From Allofournierella sp. (lineage in GTDB: Bacteria; Bacillota; Clostridia; Oscillospirales; Ruminococcaceae): a stretch of 64,000 bases of DNA. Location: contig JAHHRU010000002.1 of NCBI GenBank assembly GCA_020025635.1, positions 136,827 to 200,826 of the forward strand, in the 5' to 3' direction. The position numbers were made by a program, and so were the translations under genes. Below the pieces are notes generated by a model, which was not told the origin of the DNA, ran no database searches, and worked only from the letters and a program-made list of their open reading frames with translations. Shown here piece by piece: positions 8,003-16,143 of the stretch (within the stretch, counting starts at the first letter, position 1; each line of letters starts with the position of its first letter).

Positions 8003-9699
8003 CAAAGCGCATTTTCCGCTCCATCTGCCTTGCGGCCATCTGCGTTTTCATTGCTTCCATCACCCTTTTTATGGGGGTCCTTTACAACTATTTTTCCGGG
8101 GTCCAGTTCTCCCAGCTCAAAATGCAGACGTCCCTTGCCGCTCAGGGGGTCGCCCATGAGGGCTCTGCCTATTTCGAAGGCCTTTCCCCAGACAGCTACC
8201 GCATCACCTGGATCGATGCGGACGGCACCGTTTTGTTCGACAGCCGGTCCGACCTTTCCGAAATGGAAAACCATCTGGAGCGGGAAGAGGTGAAAGAAGC
8301 TCTGGCGGATGGCCTCGGCCAAAGCACCCGCTATTCGCGCACCCTTCTGGAACGCTCGCTTTACTGCGCACAGCATCTGCCCGATGGCACCGTGATTCGG
8401 CTTTCGGTTGCCCAAAGCACTCCGTTCACCCTGTTTTTGGGCATGACCGGGCCGATCTGCCTGATTTTTGCCGTTGCCGTGGTATTGTCACTGGTGCTGG
8501 CTTCCCGCCTTTCCAAAAACATCGTGCGCCCGCTCAACCAACTGGATCTGGATCATCCGCTCAGCAGTGAAGGCTATGATGAACTTTCGCCCCTGCTGCG
8601 CCGGCTCAGCGTTCAGCAGCAGCAGATCCGCCGGCAGACCAGCGAGCTTTTCCAAAAGCAGCAAGAATTTGAAGCCGTGACCACCGGCATGGCCGAAGGC
8701 ATCGTTCTTATGAACAGCAGGCAGGTCATTCTCAGCATCAACCCGGCGGCCCAGCGCCTTTTGGGCACCGATGCTGCCTGTGTGGGGGAATTCATGCAGT
8801 CGGTGAATCGCAGCCCGGAGCTGCAGCAGCTTCTTTGCCGGGCCGAAAGCGGGGTGCACAGCGAAAAAATCCTTTCGCTGTGCGGCGGGACCTACCAGCT
8901 GGATGCAAGCCCTATTTTATCGGACGGCAAAATTTCCGGCATGGCGCTTCTTTTGCTGGATGTGACCGAAAAAGAAAAAGCAGAGCAGATGCGCCGGGAG
9001 TTCACGGCCAATGTATCCCACGAGCTGAAAACGCCTCTGCACACCATTTCCGGCTGTGCTGAGCTGATGGCAAACGGCATGGTCCGCCAGCAGGATCTGC
9101 CGAAATTTTCCTCCCAGATCTACACCGAGGCCCAGCGGATGATCCGCCTTGTGGAGGACATCATCCGGCTTTCACATCTGGACGAGGGCGCTCAGGACAT
9201 GAAACCGGAAGCAGTGGACCTTTACGGCATTGCCCGGGAAACGGTAAAGAGCCTGGAGCCTTCGGCCAACACCTGCAGGGTGGAGCTTCATCTGGAGGGC
9301 AGCCCCGCTGTTCTCACCGGTATTCCACAGCTTTTGCAGGGCATTGTTTATAACCTGTGCGACAACGCCATCAAATACAACCGTCCGGGCGGCAGTGTAA
9401 CGGTAACGGTCAAAGAAGAGGCCCAAACCGTTTGCCTCACCGTTGCAGACACCGGCATCGGAATTCCCCCGGAACACACAGAGCGTATTTTTGAGCGGTT
9501 TTACCGGGTGGATAAAAGCCACTCGAAGGAGATCGGCGGCACAGGGCTTGGGCTTTCCATCGTAAAGCATTCGGCAAAGCTTCACAATGCTGTCATCGAC
9601 CTGCAAAGCACTCCCGGAAAAGGCACCGCCATCTCGGTTCGCTTTTCGAAAGCTTCTTGGCCGGGCGGCCCTGCTTTCCCCGCTTTGCCCAAAGCCTGA
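7999..9699 (+). CDS. phoR: Phosphate regulon sensor histidine kinase
   Basis: 566 aa, overlapping phoP by ATGA. TM helix 1 is at about residues 10-30, an extracytoplasmic sensor follows to about 140, TM helix 2 is near 150-170, then a HAMP-like linker and a PAS domain (GMAEGIVLMNSRQVILSINPA). HisKA carries the phospho-His in NVSHELKTPLHT, and the ATPase domain has the N box (LCDNAIKYN), G1 (DTGIGIP) and G2 (GGTGLGLSIVKH). The PAS domain and the Pst neighbourhood identify it as PhoR. Confidence 0.88.
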   Translation: MTKRIFRSICLAAICVFIASITLFMGVLYNYFSGVQFSQLKMQTSLAAQGVAHEGSAYFEGLSPDSYRITWIDADGTVLFDSRSDLSEMENHLEREEVKEALADGLGQSTRYSRTLLERSLYCAQHLPDGTVIRLSVAQSTPFTLFLGMTGPICLIFAVAVVLSLVLASRLSKNIVRPLNQLDLDHPLSSEGYDELSPLLRRLSVQQQQIRRQTSELFQKQQEFEAVTTGMAEGIVLMNSRQVILSINPAAQRLLGTDAACVGEFMQSVNRSPELQQLLCRAESGVHSEKILSLCGGTYQLDASPILSDGKISGMALLLLDVTEKEKAEQMRREFTANVSHELKTPLHTISGCAELMANGMVRQQDLPKFSSQIYTEAQRMIRLVEDIIRLSHLDEGAQDMKPEAVDLYGIARETVKSLEPSANTCRVELHLEGSPAVLTGIPQLLQGIVYNLCDNAIKYNRPGGSVTVTVKEEAQTVCLTVADTGIGIPPEHTERIFERFYRVDKSHSKEIGGTGLGLSIVKHSAKLHNAVIDLQSTPGKGTAISVRFSKASWPGGPAFPALPKA

Positions 9700-9745
9700 C
9701 GGAAAGCTGCCCCTTGTTTTGCGGCCGCTTGCTTTTTTGGAATAT

Positions 9746-9798
9746 AAAAAACCAGGCATCTGTCCTTCCTTTTTGGGATGGCAGATGCCTGGTTTTTT
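9746..9798. terminator. Bidirectional terminator between phoR and rplL
   Basis: ACCAGGCATCTG (9751-9762) pairs perfectly with CAGATGCCTGGT (9782-9793). It is flanked by an A run on the left and a T run on the right, so it can end transcription from both convergent operons. Confidence 0.85.
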
Positions 9799-9800
9799 AT

Positions 9801-9837
9801 GCAAAAAGGCCGCCGCCCAAACGGGCAGCGGCCTTCT
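9801..9837 (-). terminator. Terminator of the rplJ-rplL operon
   Basis: On the minus strand, arms AAGGCCGC and GCGGCCTT (9828-9835 with 9806-9813) plus inner GGGC/GCCC form a strong stem followed by TTTTGC. It lies 37 bases after the rplL stop. Confidence 0.75.
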
Positions 9838-9873
9838 CAGTGCTCAAGATCTTGTTAACACAAGGTGAGAAAC

Positions 9874-10248
9874 TTACTTCAGCTCAACCTTAGCGCCAGC
9901 CTCTTCCAGCTTCTTCTTGATGTCCTCAGCGTCAGCCTTGGAAGCAGCTTCCTTGATGGTCTTGGGAGCGCCGTCGACCATAGCCTTAGCTTCCTTCAGA
10001 CCCAGACCGGTGATCTCCTTCACCAGCTTGATAACGTTCATCTTGCTTGCGCCAGCCTCAGCCAGAACAACGTCGAACTCGGTCTTCTCTTCAGCAGCGG
10101 GGGCAGCAGCGCCGCCAGCAGCGGGAGCAGCAGCAGCAACAGCAGAAACGCCGAACTCCTCGCAGTAGGTATCGATGAGCTCTTTCAGCTCCAGAACAGA
10201 CAGCTCTTTAACAGCGTCAATGATAGCAGTGATTTTCTCAGAAGCCAT
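9874..10248 (-). CDS. rplL: 50S ribosomal protein L7/L12
   Basis: 124 aa. The N-terminal dimerisation domain ([22 protein letters not shown]) is followed by an Ala/Pro/Gly hinge at about residues 38-55 and the factor-binding C-terminal domain with [16 protein letters not shown]. The start was moved five codons inside the longest frame to the ATG after GGAGGTAAATACA. It forms the ribosomal stalk with L10 and recruits translation GTPases. Confidence 0.97.
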   Translation of the reverse strand: MASEKITAIIDAVKELSVLELKELIDTYCEEFGVSAVAAAAPAAGGAAAPAAEEKTEFDVVLAEAGASKMNVIKLVKEITGLGLKEAKAMVDGAPKTIKEAASKADAEDIKKKLEEAGAKVELK

Positions 10249-10333
10249 TGTATTTACCTCCAATGTAATTATTGTGTTTTGTTGGGATCACGCGGCTTTT
10301 GCCGGGACCCTGTTTATTATGCCGCGTCTGCGA

Positions 10334-10846
10334 TCAGGCAGCGGGCTCTTCTGCGCTCTTGTCCACGAAAGCCTGCATAGCAACAGCCAGACCGCTGAGG
10401 GTGCTGGTGAGTGCGCCTGCAAACATGGAAAGCATACCTTCCAGACCGGGCAGCTTTGCGATCGCTTCGATCTCGGCCTTGTTCATGACCTTGCCGTCCA
10501 TATAACCGGTCTTTACGCTGAACTTGCCCTTGGACTCGTCAGCGAACTTGCACAGGATACGGGAAGCAGCGATGCGGTCTTCGCTGGCAACAGCAATAGC
10601 AGTGGTGCCTTCCAGGGCATCAGTCATGCCGTCCAGTTCGGTGCCGTTGATCGCGAGGCGGAGCATGGTGTTCTTTACAACAAAATACTCAACGCCGGCC
10701 TCACGCAGCTCCTTACGCAGCTTGGTGTCGTCGGCCACATTGATACCCTTGTAGTCAACCACCACGCCCGCAACGGAGTTAGCAAGCTTTTCCTTCAGCT
10801 CGGCAACATAGGCCTGCTTCTGGGTCAGAATTTTCTCACTGGGCAT
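10334..10846 (-). CDS. rplJ: 50S ribosomal protein L10
   Basis: 170 aa, with the typical N-terminus (SEKILTQKQAYVAELKEKL), the VVDYKGI core and the hydrophobic C-terminal helix that carries L12 dimers. It begins after a GAGGTGAAACCAA site. It sits between the L10 leader and rplL and is made in excess control with L12 in known organisms. Confidence 0.97.
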   Translation of the reverse strand: MPSEKILTQKQAYVAELKEKLANSVAGVVVDYKGINVADDTKLRKELREAGVEYFVVKNTMLRLAINGTELDGMTDALEGTTAIAVASEDRIAASRILCKFADESKGKFSVKTGYMDGKVMNKAEIEAIAKLPGLEGMLSMFAGALTSTLSGLAVAMQAFVDKSAEEPAA

Positions 10847-10859
10847 TTGGTTTCACCTC

Positions 10860-11025
10860 GTTTCGACTCTATATAAGTTTCTCTATTTCGCAGCAAAAAG
10901 CCCCTCTCCCGCCGAATGGCCGGAAAGGGGCGCAAAGCTACATAAAGTCTTGCATGAAACCCGTTTCTCGGCAGGCGGACAATTGTCCTTATGCTGCAAT
11001 GAGCACCTGCTGTCTTAAAAACAGC
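10860..11025 (-). ncRNA. Ribosomal protein L10 leader with attenuator
   Basis: The 5' untranslated region of rplJL holds AGACAGCAGGTGC and, about 30 bases on, CCTGCCGAG, the conserved core of the L10 leader bound by L10(L12)4 in Firmicutes. Downstream, GCCCCTTTCC and GGAGAGGGGC (about 10933-10901) form a 10-bp stem followed by TTTTT, an intrinsic terminator. Binding of excess L10-L12 probably favours termination. Confidence 0.8.
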
Positions 11026-11031
11026 AACAAT

Positions 11032-11060
11032 ATTATACCGCTACAAAACGGGTTTGTCAA
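11032..11060 (-). promoter_or_regulatory. Promoter of rplJ-rplL
   Basis: On the minus strand, perfect TTGACA (11060-11055) and perfect TATAAT (11037-11032) lie 17 bases apart, directly after the rplA stop and before the L10 leader. rplJL therefore has its own strong sigma-A promoter. Confidence 0.85.
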
Positions 11061-11068
11061 GCGTTTTT

Positions 11069-11764
11069 TTATACGCCGTACTTGGAGCTGCTCATCTTCA
11101 CGCCGGGGCCCATGGTGGTAGCCACAGTGGCGCTCTTGATGTACTGGCCCTTAGCAGCGGCGGGCTTTGCCTTAACGATTGCTTCCATAACAACCTTCAG
11201 GTTCTCAGCCAGCTTCTCGGGGCCAAAGCTTGCCTTGCCCACGGGAACATGGATGATGTTCTGCTTGTCCAGGCGGTACTCGATCTTACCAGCCTTAGCC
11301 TCGGTAACGGCACGGCCGATATCGGGGGTAACAGTGCCGGCCTTGGGGTTGGGCATCAGGCCGCGGGGTCCGAGGATCTTACCCAGACGGCCAACCTGGC
11401 CCATCATGTCCGGGGTGGTGACCAGAACGTCGAAGTCAACGAAGCCTTCGTTCTGGATCTTTGCGATCAGGTCAGCGTCGCCAACCATCATTGCGCCAGC
11501 TTCCTCAGCAGCCTTGGCAGCGTCGCCCTTGCAGATCGCAACAACGCGAACGTCCTTGCCGGTGCCGTGGGGCAGAACAACAGCGCCGCGGACCTGCTGG
11601 TCAGCGTGACGGCTGTCAACGCCCAGACGGACGTGCAGCTCGACGGTCTCGTCAAACTTAGCCTTAGCGGTCTGGCAGCAGATGTTCAGAGCCTCATCGC
11701 TGTCATACAGCTTGGAACGGTCGATCAGCTTAGCGCTGTCAACGTAGTGCTTACCGTGTTTCAT
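11069..11764 (-). CDS. rplA: 50S ribosomal protein L1
   Basis: 231 aa, usual length. It has the rRNA-binding N-terminus ([15 protein letters not shown]), [16 protein letters not shown] and the family signature [19 protein letters not shown]. It forms the mobile L1 stalk at the E site and in many bacteria represses its own rplKA mRNA. It follows rplK by about 60 bases. Confidence 0.97.
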   Translation of the reverse strand: MKHGKHYVDSAKLIDRSKLYDSDEALNICCQTAKAKFDETVELHVRLGVDSRHADQQVRGAVVLPHGTGKDVRVVAICKGDAAKAAEEAGAMMVGDADLIAKIQNEGFVDFDVLVTTPDMMGQVGRLGKILGPRGLMPNPKAGTVTPDIGRAVTEAKAGKIEYRLDKQNIIHVPVGKASFGPEKLAENLKVVMEAIVKAKPAAAKGQYIKSATVATTMGPGVKMSSSKYGV

Positions 11765-11825
11765 TACTCATTTCCTCCTGTGTGGTATATCGGATGTTTT
11801 CCTCCCACGAATTCAGAGCAGCGGA

Positions 11826-12251
11826 TCACTCAGTAACGGTGACACCCATGCTGCGGCAGGTACCTGCGATCATGCTGACTGCGGTCTCGAGGGTCGCAGC
11901 GTTCAGGTCGGGCATTTTGGTCTTGGCAATCTCTTCCAGCTGAGCCTTGGTGATGGTAGCCACCTTGGTCTTGTTGGGAACGCCGGAACCGCTGTTGATG
12001 CCGCAAGCCTTCTTGATCAGCACAGGGGCCGGAGGAGTCTTGGTGATGAAGCTGAAGGAACGGTCAGCGTAAACGGTGATCACAACAGGGATCACATAGC
12101 CGATGTCCTTCTGAGTGCGCTCGTTGAATTCCTTGGTGAACGCCATGATGTTCACGCCATGCTGGCCCAGCGCAGGACCAACAGGGGGAGCCGGGGTCGC
12201 CTTGCCGGCGGGGATCTGCAGTTTAATGTAACCAGTTACTTTCTGCGCCAT
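11826..12251 (-). CDS. rplK: 50S ribosomal protein L11
   Basis: 141 aa, exactly the usual length when the ATG after GGAGGTGCATTATA is used. It shows the [17 protein letters not shown] methylated/thiostrepton-region motif and the C-terminal rRNA-binding domain. It forms the GTPase-associated centre with L10 and L12. Confidence 0.97.
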   Translation of the reverse strand: MAQKVTGYIKLQIPAGKATPAPPVGPALGQHGVNIMAFTKEFNERTQKDIGYVIPVVITVYADRSFSFITKTPPAPVLIKKACGINSGSGVPNKTKVATITKAQLEEIAKTKMPDLNAATLETAVSMIAGTCRSMGVTVTE

Positions 12252-12397
12252 TATAATGCACCTCCAAAATTTGTGGTAAGCTAGCGGGCCGCCCAAAATG
12301 CGGCCCTCCCACGGGCAGCGACGTCCGCCGCCCTATAAAAACCGCTGCAGCGCGGCTCTTACCATTGGTTTTTTGTCCGCTTCACGGACACGAATGA
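12252..12397 (-). promoter_or_regulatory. rplK leader in the nusG-rplK gap
   Basis: Minus-strand reading shows a short stem (CCGC/GCGG) followed by TTTTTAT just after nusG, a possible weak terminator. A G/C-rich region with CCGTGGGAGGG and GGGCCGC/GCGGCCC arms follows before the rplK ribosome site. This resembles the structured rplK leaders where L1 binds, but the exact site was not resolved. Confidence 0.4.
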
Positions 12398-12934
12398 TTA
12401 CAGGGGTTTAGCCTGATTGAGTTCCAGCTCGGCAGGAGTTTCCCGTCCGAACATGGAAACCTTGACGAAGACCTTCTGGGCCTTCAGGTCGATCTTCTCT
12501 ACAAGACCTACGAAGCCTTCCAGAGGACCGGCCGTGATTTCAACATTGTCGCCCACTTCGTAGTCAACAGTCATCTGATCGCTGGTTTCGGTCACATCGC
12601 TTTCCACGCCCAGCTTTTCCACCTCAGCATCCGACAGCGGCCAGGGCTTGGAGGAATCCCCCACAAAACCTGTAACGCCGCGGCAGTTGCGCACGATGTA
12701 CCAGCTGTCATCGGTCATGATCATTTTGACCATAACGTAACCGGGGAAGAGCTTGTGCTCTACCAGGCGCTCTTTGCCGTTTTTCAGCTCGGGCACCTGC
12801 TCGACCGGGACCTTGACCTTTTGGATAAGGTCGGTCATGTTGCGGTTTTCAACTGTGACCTCAAGGTCAGTTGCGACTTTGTTTTCGTAGCCGGAATAGG
12901 TATGAACAACATACCATTTTGCCTGTTCAGCCAT
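12398..12934 (-). CDS. nusG: Transcription termination/antitermination factor NusG
   Basis: 178 aa. NGN domain: AKWYVVHTYSGYENKVA at the start and LFPGYVMVKMIMTDDSWYIVRN in the middle. C-terminal KOW domain: VGDNVEITAGPLEGFVG. It binds RNA polymerase and couples it to ribosome or Rho. The order rpmG-secE-nusG-rplK-rplA is the conserved bacterial arrangement. Confidence 0.97.
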   Translation of the reverse strand: MAEQAKWYVVHTYSGYENKVATDLEVTVENRNMTDLIQKVKVPVEQVPELKNGKERLVEHKLFPGYVMVKMIMTDDSWYIVRNCRGVTGFVGDSSKPWPLSDAEVEKLGVESDVTETSDQMTVDYEVGDNVEITAGPLEGFVGLVEKIDLKAQKVFVKVSMFGRETPAELELNQAKPL

Positions 12935-12970
12935 TCTGCAAAACCTCCCTCAGAATAAAGGAGCCTGTGC

Positions 12971-13222
12971 TTACAGCCCGGCGGCAACAGAAAGGATGCC
13001 GCGCATGATACCGCCGAACAGCATATCCAGCAGCAGGATCAGGACAGAAGCGATAACAACGACCACCAGTACAACGGCGGTGTTGTTAAGCACCTGTTTC
13101 TTGGTAGGCCATACGACCTTTTTCAGCTCACTTTTGGTGTCACGGAAAAACTTGCCCACATTTTTGAACCAGTTCTTCACTTTTGCGAAAAAGCCAGGCT
13201 TTTTGCTGTTTGCTTCAGCCAT
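12971..13222 (-). CDS. secE: Preprotein translocase subunit SecE
   Basis: 83 aa with a basic cytoplasmic N-terminus, the conserved amphipathic segment (FRDTKSELKKVVWPTKKQV) and one C-terminal transmembrane helix, as in single-span SecE of Gram-positives. It clamps SecY in the Sec translocon. It lies between rpmG and nusG as expected. Confidence 0.95.
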   Translation of the reverse strand: MAEANSKKPGFFAKVKNWFKNVGKFFRDTKSELKKVVWPTKKQVLNNTAVVLVVVVIASVLILLLDMLFGGIMRGILSVAAGL

Positions 13223-13237
13223 CTTCTCCCGCCTTTC

Positions 13238-13387
13238 TCACTTTGTCTCGCGATGAACAGTATGCTTTTTGCAGAAGCGGCAATACTTCTTCATCTCAAG
13301 ACGATCAGGGCTGTTCTTCTTGTTCTTCATGGTGTTGTAATTGCGCTGCTTGCACTCAGTGCAGGCCAGAGTGATCTTAACTCTCAT
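13238..13387 (-). CDS. rpmG: 50S ribosomal protein L33
   Basis: 49 aa. Begins [17 protein letters not shown] and has two CxxC pairs (C-T-E-C near residue 9 and C-R-F-C near 36), the zinc-binding C+ form of L33. It ends HTVHRETK. It is the first gene of the secE-nusG-rplKA operon, 15 bases from secE. Confidence 0.95.
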   Translation of the reverse strand: MRVKITLACTECKQRNYNTMKNKKNSPDRLEMKKYCRFCKKHTVHRETK

Positions 13388-13491
13388 TGTCTTCGGCACC
13401 TCCATTTAACGGTTTGTTTAGCCTCCCTCGCAGTTGCAGGCTGCACCCGAAATTGGGCACAAAAAAATAGACCTGCAAAAGAGGTAGATTT

Positions 13492-13521
13492 ATTGTATCA
13501 TACCTTCAGGCCGGCCGTCAA
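13492..13521 (-). promoter_or_regulatory. Promoter of rpmG-secE-nusG operon
   Basis: Minus strand TTGACG (13521-13516) and TACAAT (13497-13492) are 18 bases apart, about 105 bases ahead of rpmG. The rest of the 13388-13707 gap carries the ddl leader with a possible TATTAT at about 13626-13631. No other gene is seen in it. Confidence 0.65.
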
Positions 13522-13707
13522 GTAAAAAACCAATTATTTTCTCTCAAAGCCTCAAAAGCCTCGTTTCTTTGCCCTTTTTCCGGCTTTGGGGGCCGAAAAC
13601 CACTGGTCACCCGCGCATTTTTATGGTATTATTAGAATACTTATGGGTTGAGTGCCTGTAATGTTTTGAAACCGGGCTTTCAGCCAGGTAAAAAGAGGGT
13701 TATAACA

Positions 13708-14787
13708 ATGAAAAAGCTTGATATCGCGCTGCTGTTCGGCGGCGTTTCCAGTGAACATGATGTGAGCCGGGTCTCTGCAAAAAACTTTGCGGATGCGCTT
13801 GACCCGGAAAAATATGAGATCCACCGTGTGGGCATCACCCGGGATGGCCGCTGGTTCTATTACACCGGCCCCGCCGGCAAAATGCCCGATGGCAGCTGGG
13901 AGCAGGACGAAAACCTGCGCCCCTGCGTTCTGAGCCCGGACCGCAGCCATCACGGCCTGCTGCTTTTGGGCGGCAGCTCTTTTGAAGTTCTTCACATCGA
14001 CGCGGCGGTTCCGGTTCTGCACGGCAAAAACGGTGAGGACGGCACCATGCAGGGCCTGCTTGAGCTGGCCGGCATCCCCTATGTGGGCTGCGGTGTTCTG
14101 GCCAGCGCCGTGTGCATGGACAAGGCTGTGGCAAACGCCCTTCTGGATGCCGCCGGAGTCCCCCGCTGCGCCTGGGACTGGGCAGACCGGTATGAATGCG
14201 AAACCGCCTTTGATGCCCTGGCCGACCGGCTGGAGCAGAAGCTCTGCTACCCGATTTTTGTAAAACCCGCAAACGCCGGCAGCAGCGTGGGCATTTCCAA
14301 GGCAGAAAACCGCCGGCAGCTGAAAACCGCCGTGGAGGTTGCGCTGCGGGAAGATGACAAGCTGGTATTCGAGCGTTTTGTGAAGGGCCAGGAAGTGGAA
14401 TGCGCCGTCATCGGCAACGGCCCCTGCAAAAGCACCCTGCCCGGTGAAATTCTGGCCAGCGAAGAGTTCTACACCTACGAGGACAAATACCTGCTGGGCC
14501 AGAGCCGCACCGTGATCCCCGCCCGGCTTTCCCCCGAAAAGCTGGAGGAAGTGCGGGCCTTTGCCGAAAAGGCCTACACCGCCCTTGGCTGCCAGGGCCT
14601 TTCCCGCTGCGATTTCTTTGTAGAAGCGGACGGCACCGTGCTCATCAATGAGATCAACACCCTGCCCGGCTTCACCGCCATCAGCATGTATCCCAAGCTG
14701 ATGGAAGATGCCGGCACCCCGCCCCGGGAGCTGGCTGACCGGCTGATCCGGCTTGCCCTGGACCGGGCAGAGGCGCACAATGGATAA
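13708..14787 (+). CDS. ddl: D-alanine--D-alanine ligase
   Basis: 359 aa. The N-terminal domain opens LLFGGVSSEHDVSR. ATP-grasp features include PIFVKPANAGSSVGISKA and the metal-binding end (CDFFVEADGTVLINEINTLPGFT). The ATG at 13708 follows AAAGAGGG. It makes the D-Ala-D-Ala dipeptide for peptidoglycan precursors. The omega-loop region reads FYTYEDKYLL; the Tyr is typical of D-Ala-specific rather than D-Lac-specific ligases. It overlaps murI. Confidence 0.94.
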   Translation: MKKLDIALLFGGVSSEHDVSRVSAKNFADALDPEKYEIHRVGITRDGRWFYYTGPAGKMPDGSWEQDENLRPCVLSPDRSHHGLLLLGGSSFEVLHIDAAVPVLHGKNGEDGTMQGLLELAGIPYVGCGVLASAVCMDKAVANALLDAAGVPRCAWDWADRYECETAFDALADRLEQKLCYPIFVKPANAGSSVGISKAENRRQLKTAVEVALREDDKLVFERFVKGQEVECAVIGNGPCKSTLPGEILASEEFYTYEDKYLLGQSRTVIPARLSPEKLEEVRAFAEKAYTALGCQGLSRCDFFVEADGTVLINEINTLPGFTAISMYPKLMEDAGTPPRELADRLIRLALDRAEAHNG

Positions 14788-15595
14788 CCGGCCCATCGGC
14801 GTGTTCGATTCGGGTGTGGGCGGGCTGACCGCCGTGCGGCAGATGCAGGCCTTGTTTCCAAACGAGGATATCATCTATTTCGGCGATACCGGCCGGGTCC
14901 CTTACGGCACCCGCAGCCCGGAAACCATCATCCAGTACGCAAAGCAGGATGTACGCTTTCTGCTTTCCAAGGATGTGAAGTTCCTGATCGCCGCCTGCGG
15001 CACCATCAGCAGCCTGCTTCCCCGGGAGTGGTCCGACCGGCTTCCGGTGCCCTACACCGGTGTGCTGGATGCGGCGGCCGCCGCCGCGGTAAAGGCCACC
15101 CGAAACGGGCGGATCGGCGTGATCGGCACCCCGGCCACCATCCAGAGCAGAAGCTACCACAAGCGTCTTTTGGCCCTTCGGCCGGATCTGGAGATCTTCT
15201 CCAACGCCTGCCCGATGTTTGTGCCGCTTGTGGAAAACGGCTATGTTTCCCCCGATGACCCGGTCACCGGCACGGTGGCAGAGGAATATCTCGCACCCCT
15301 GCGGGATGCCGGGGTGGACACCCTGATTTTGGGCTGCACCCATTACCCCCTCATTTCCGGCATCATTGACCGGGTGATGAAGGGCACGGCCGCACTCATC
15401 GACCCGGGCCGGGAAACCGTTCTGGCCGCCGAAAAGAGGCTTGCCGCCGCCGGGCTCGCCGCAAGCCCCAAGCGAAAGGGCCGCAGTGAATATTATGTGA
15501 GCGATCTGCCGGAAAACTTTGAGTGTGCCCTGAACCGTTTCCTGCAGCCGGGCCACGTTGCGGCGGCACAGCGCATCGACATTGAAAACTACTGA
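14780..15595 (+). CDS. murI: Glutamate racemase
   Basis: 271 aa. It starts inside ddl (8-base overlap). Motifs are FDSGVGGLTAV, YFGDTGRVPYGTRS and the second catalytic cysteine in LGCTHYPLI. The first catalytic cysteine stands in AACGTISS, where most family members read C-N-T; the Asn is Gly here. It supplies D-Glu for cell-wall synthesis, fitting its coupling to ddl. Confidence 0.9.
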   Translation: MDNRPIGVFDSGVGGLTAVRQMQALFPNEDIIYFGDTGRVPYGTRSPETIIQYAKQDVRFLLSKDVKFLIAACGTISSLLPREWSDRLPVPYTGVLDAAAAAAVKATRNGRIGVIGTPATIQSRSYHKRLLALRPDLEIFSNACPMFVPLVENGYVSPDDPVTGTVAEEYLAPLRDAGVDTLILGCTHYPLISGIIDRVMKGTAALIDPGRETVLAAEKRLAAAGLAASPKRKGRSEYYVSDLPENFECALNRFLQPGHVAAAQRIDIENY

Positions 15596-15615
15596 CAAAA
15601 CCAGCGAGGATACCT

Positions 15616-16059
15616 ATGAACGAGGATTACTTCATTCAAATCGACGGAAAGATGGAGCTGGACGACGGCCAGCAGGACTCGGTCCAGCTGATGACCCGCG
15701 GCAGCTTCACCTTCAAAAACGGGAACTATTATATTGTATATAAAGAAACCGAAGCCACCGGCTATGCGGGCTGCACCACCACGGTGAAGGCCTCCATGAA
15801 TGAAAACCGGGTCTCCATGATGCGCTTCGGCCCCTCTTCCAGCCAGCTCATCATCGAAAAGGGCGTGCGGCATCTGTGCCATTACGATGTGAGCGGCGCG
15901 GCCCTGACCCTGGGCGTGGCGGCCGACGAGATCCACTGCGGCCTCACCGAGGAAGGCGGCCAGCTGGATTTCAGCTACACCCTTGATTCCGACCGTGAGA
16001 TGCTTTTGAGCCGCAACCTGGTGCACATCGAGGTGCGCCGGGCAGAGCCGGCGCTCTGA
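15616..16059 (+). CDS. DUF1934 (YwiB-like) beta-barrel protein
   Basis: 147 aa, beta-rich, matching the DUF1934 calycin-like family (LMTRGSFTFKNGNYYIVYKETE near the start, RFGPSSSQLIIEKG in the middle). Its function is unknown. In Bacillus the homologue ywiB also stands immediately before argS, and the same pairing is kept here. Confidence 0.8.
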   Translation: MNEDYFIQIDGKMELDDGQQDSVQLMTRGSFTFKNGNYYIVYKETEATGYAGCTTTVKASMNENRVSMMRFGPSSSQLIIEKGVRHLCHYDVSGAALTLGVAADEIHCGLTEEGGQLDFSYTLDSDREMLLSRNLVHIEVRRAEPAL

Positions 16060-16143
16060 GTCTTTTGCGTTTTCGGGCCCCCGTGCCCGTTTTCCCCATA
16101 TCCGATCAAAACCGATGTACAAATAGAAAGGAAGAAACGGCAA

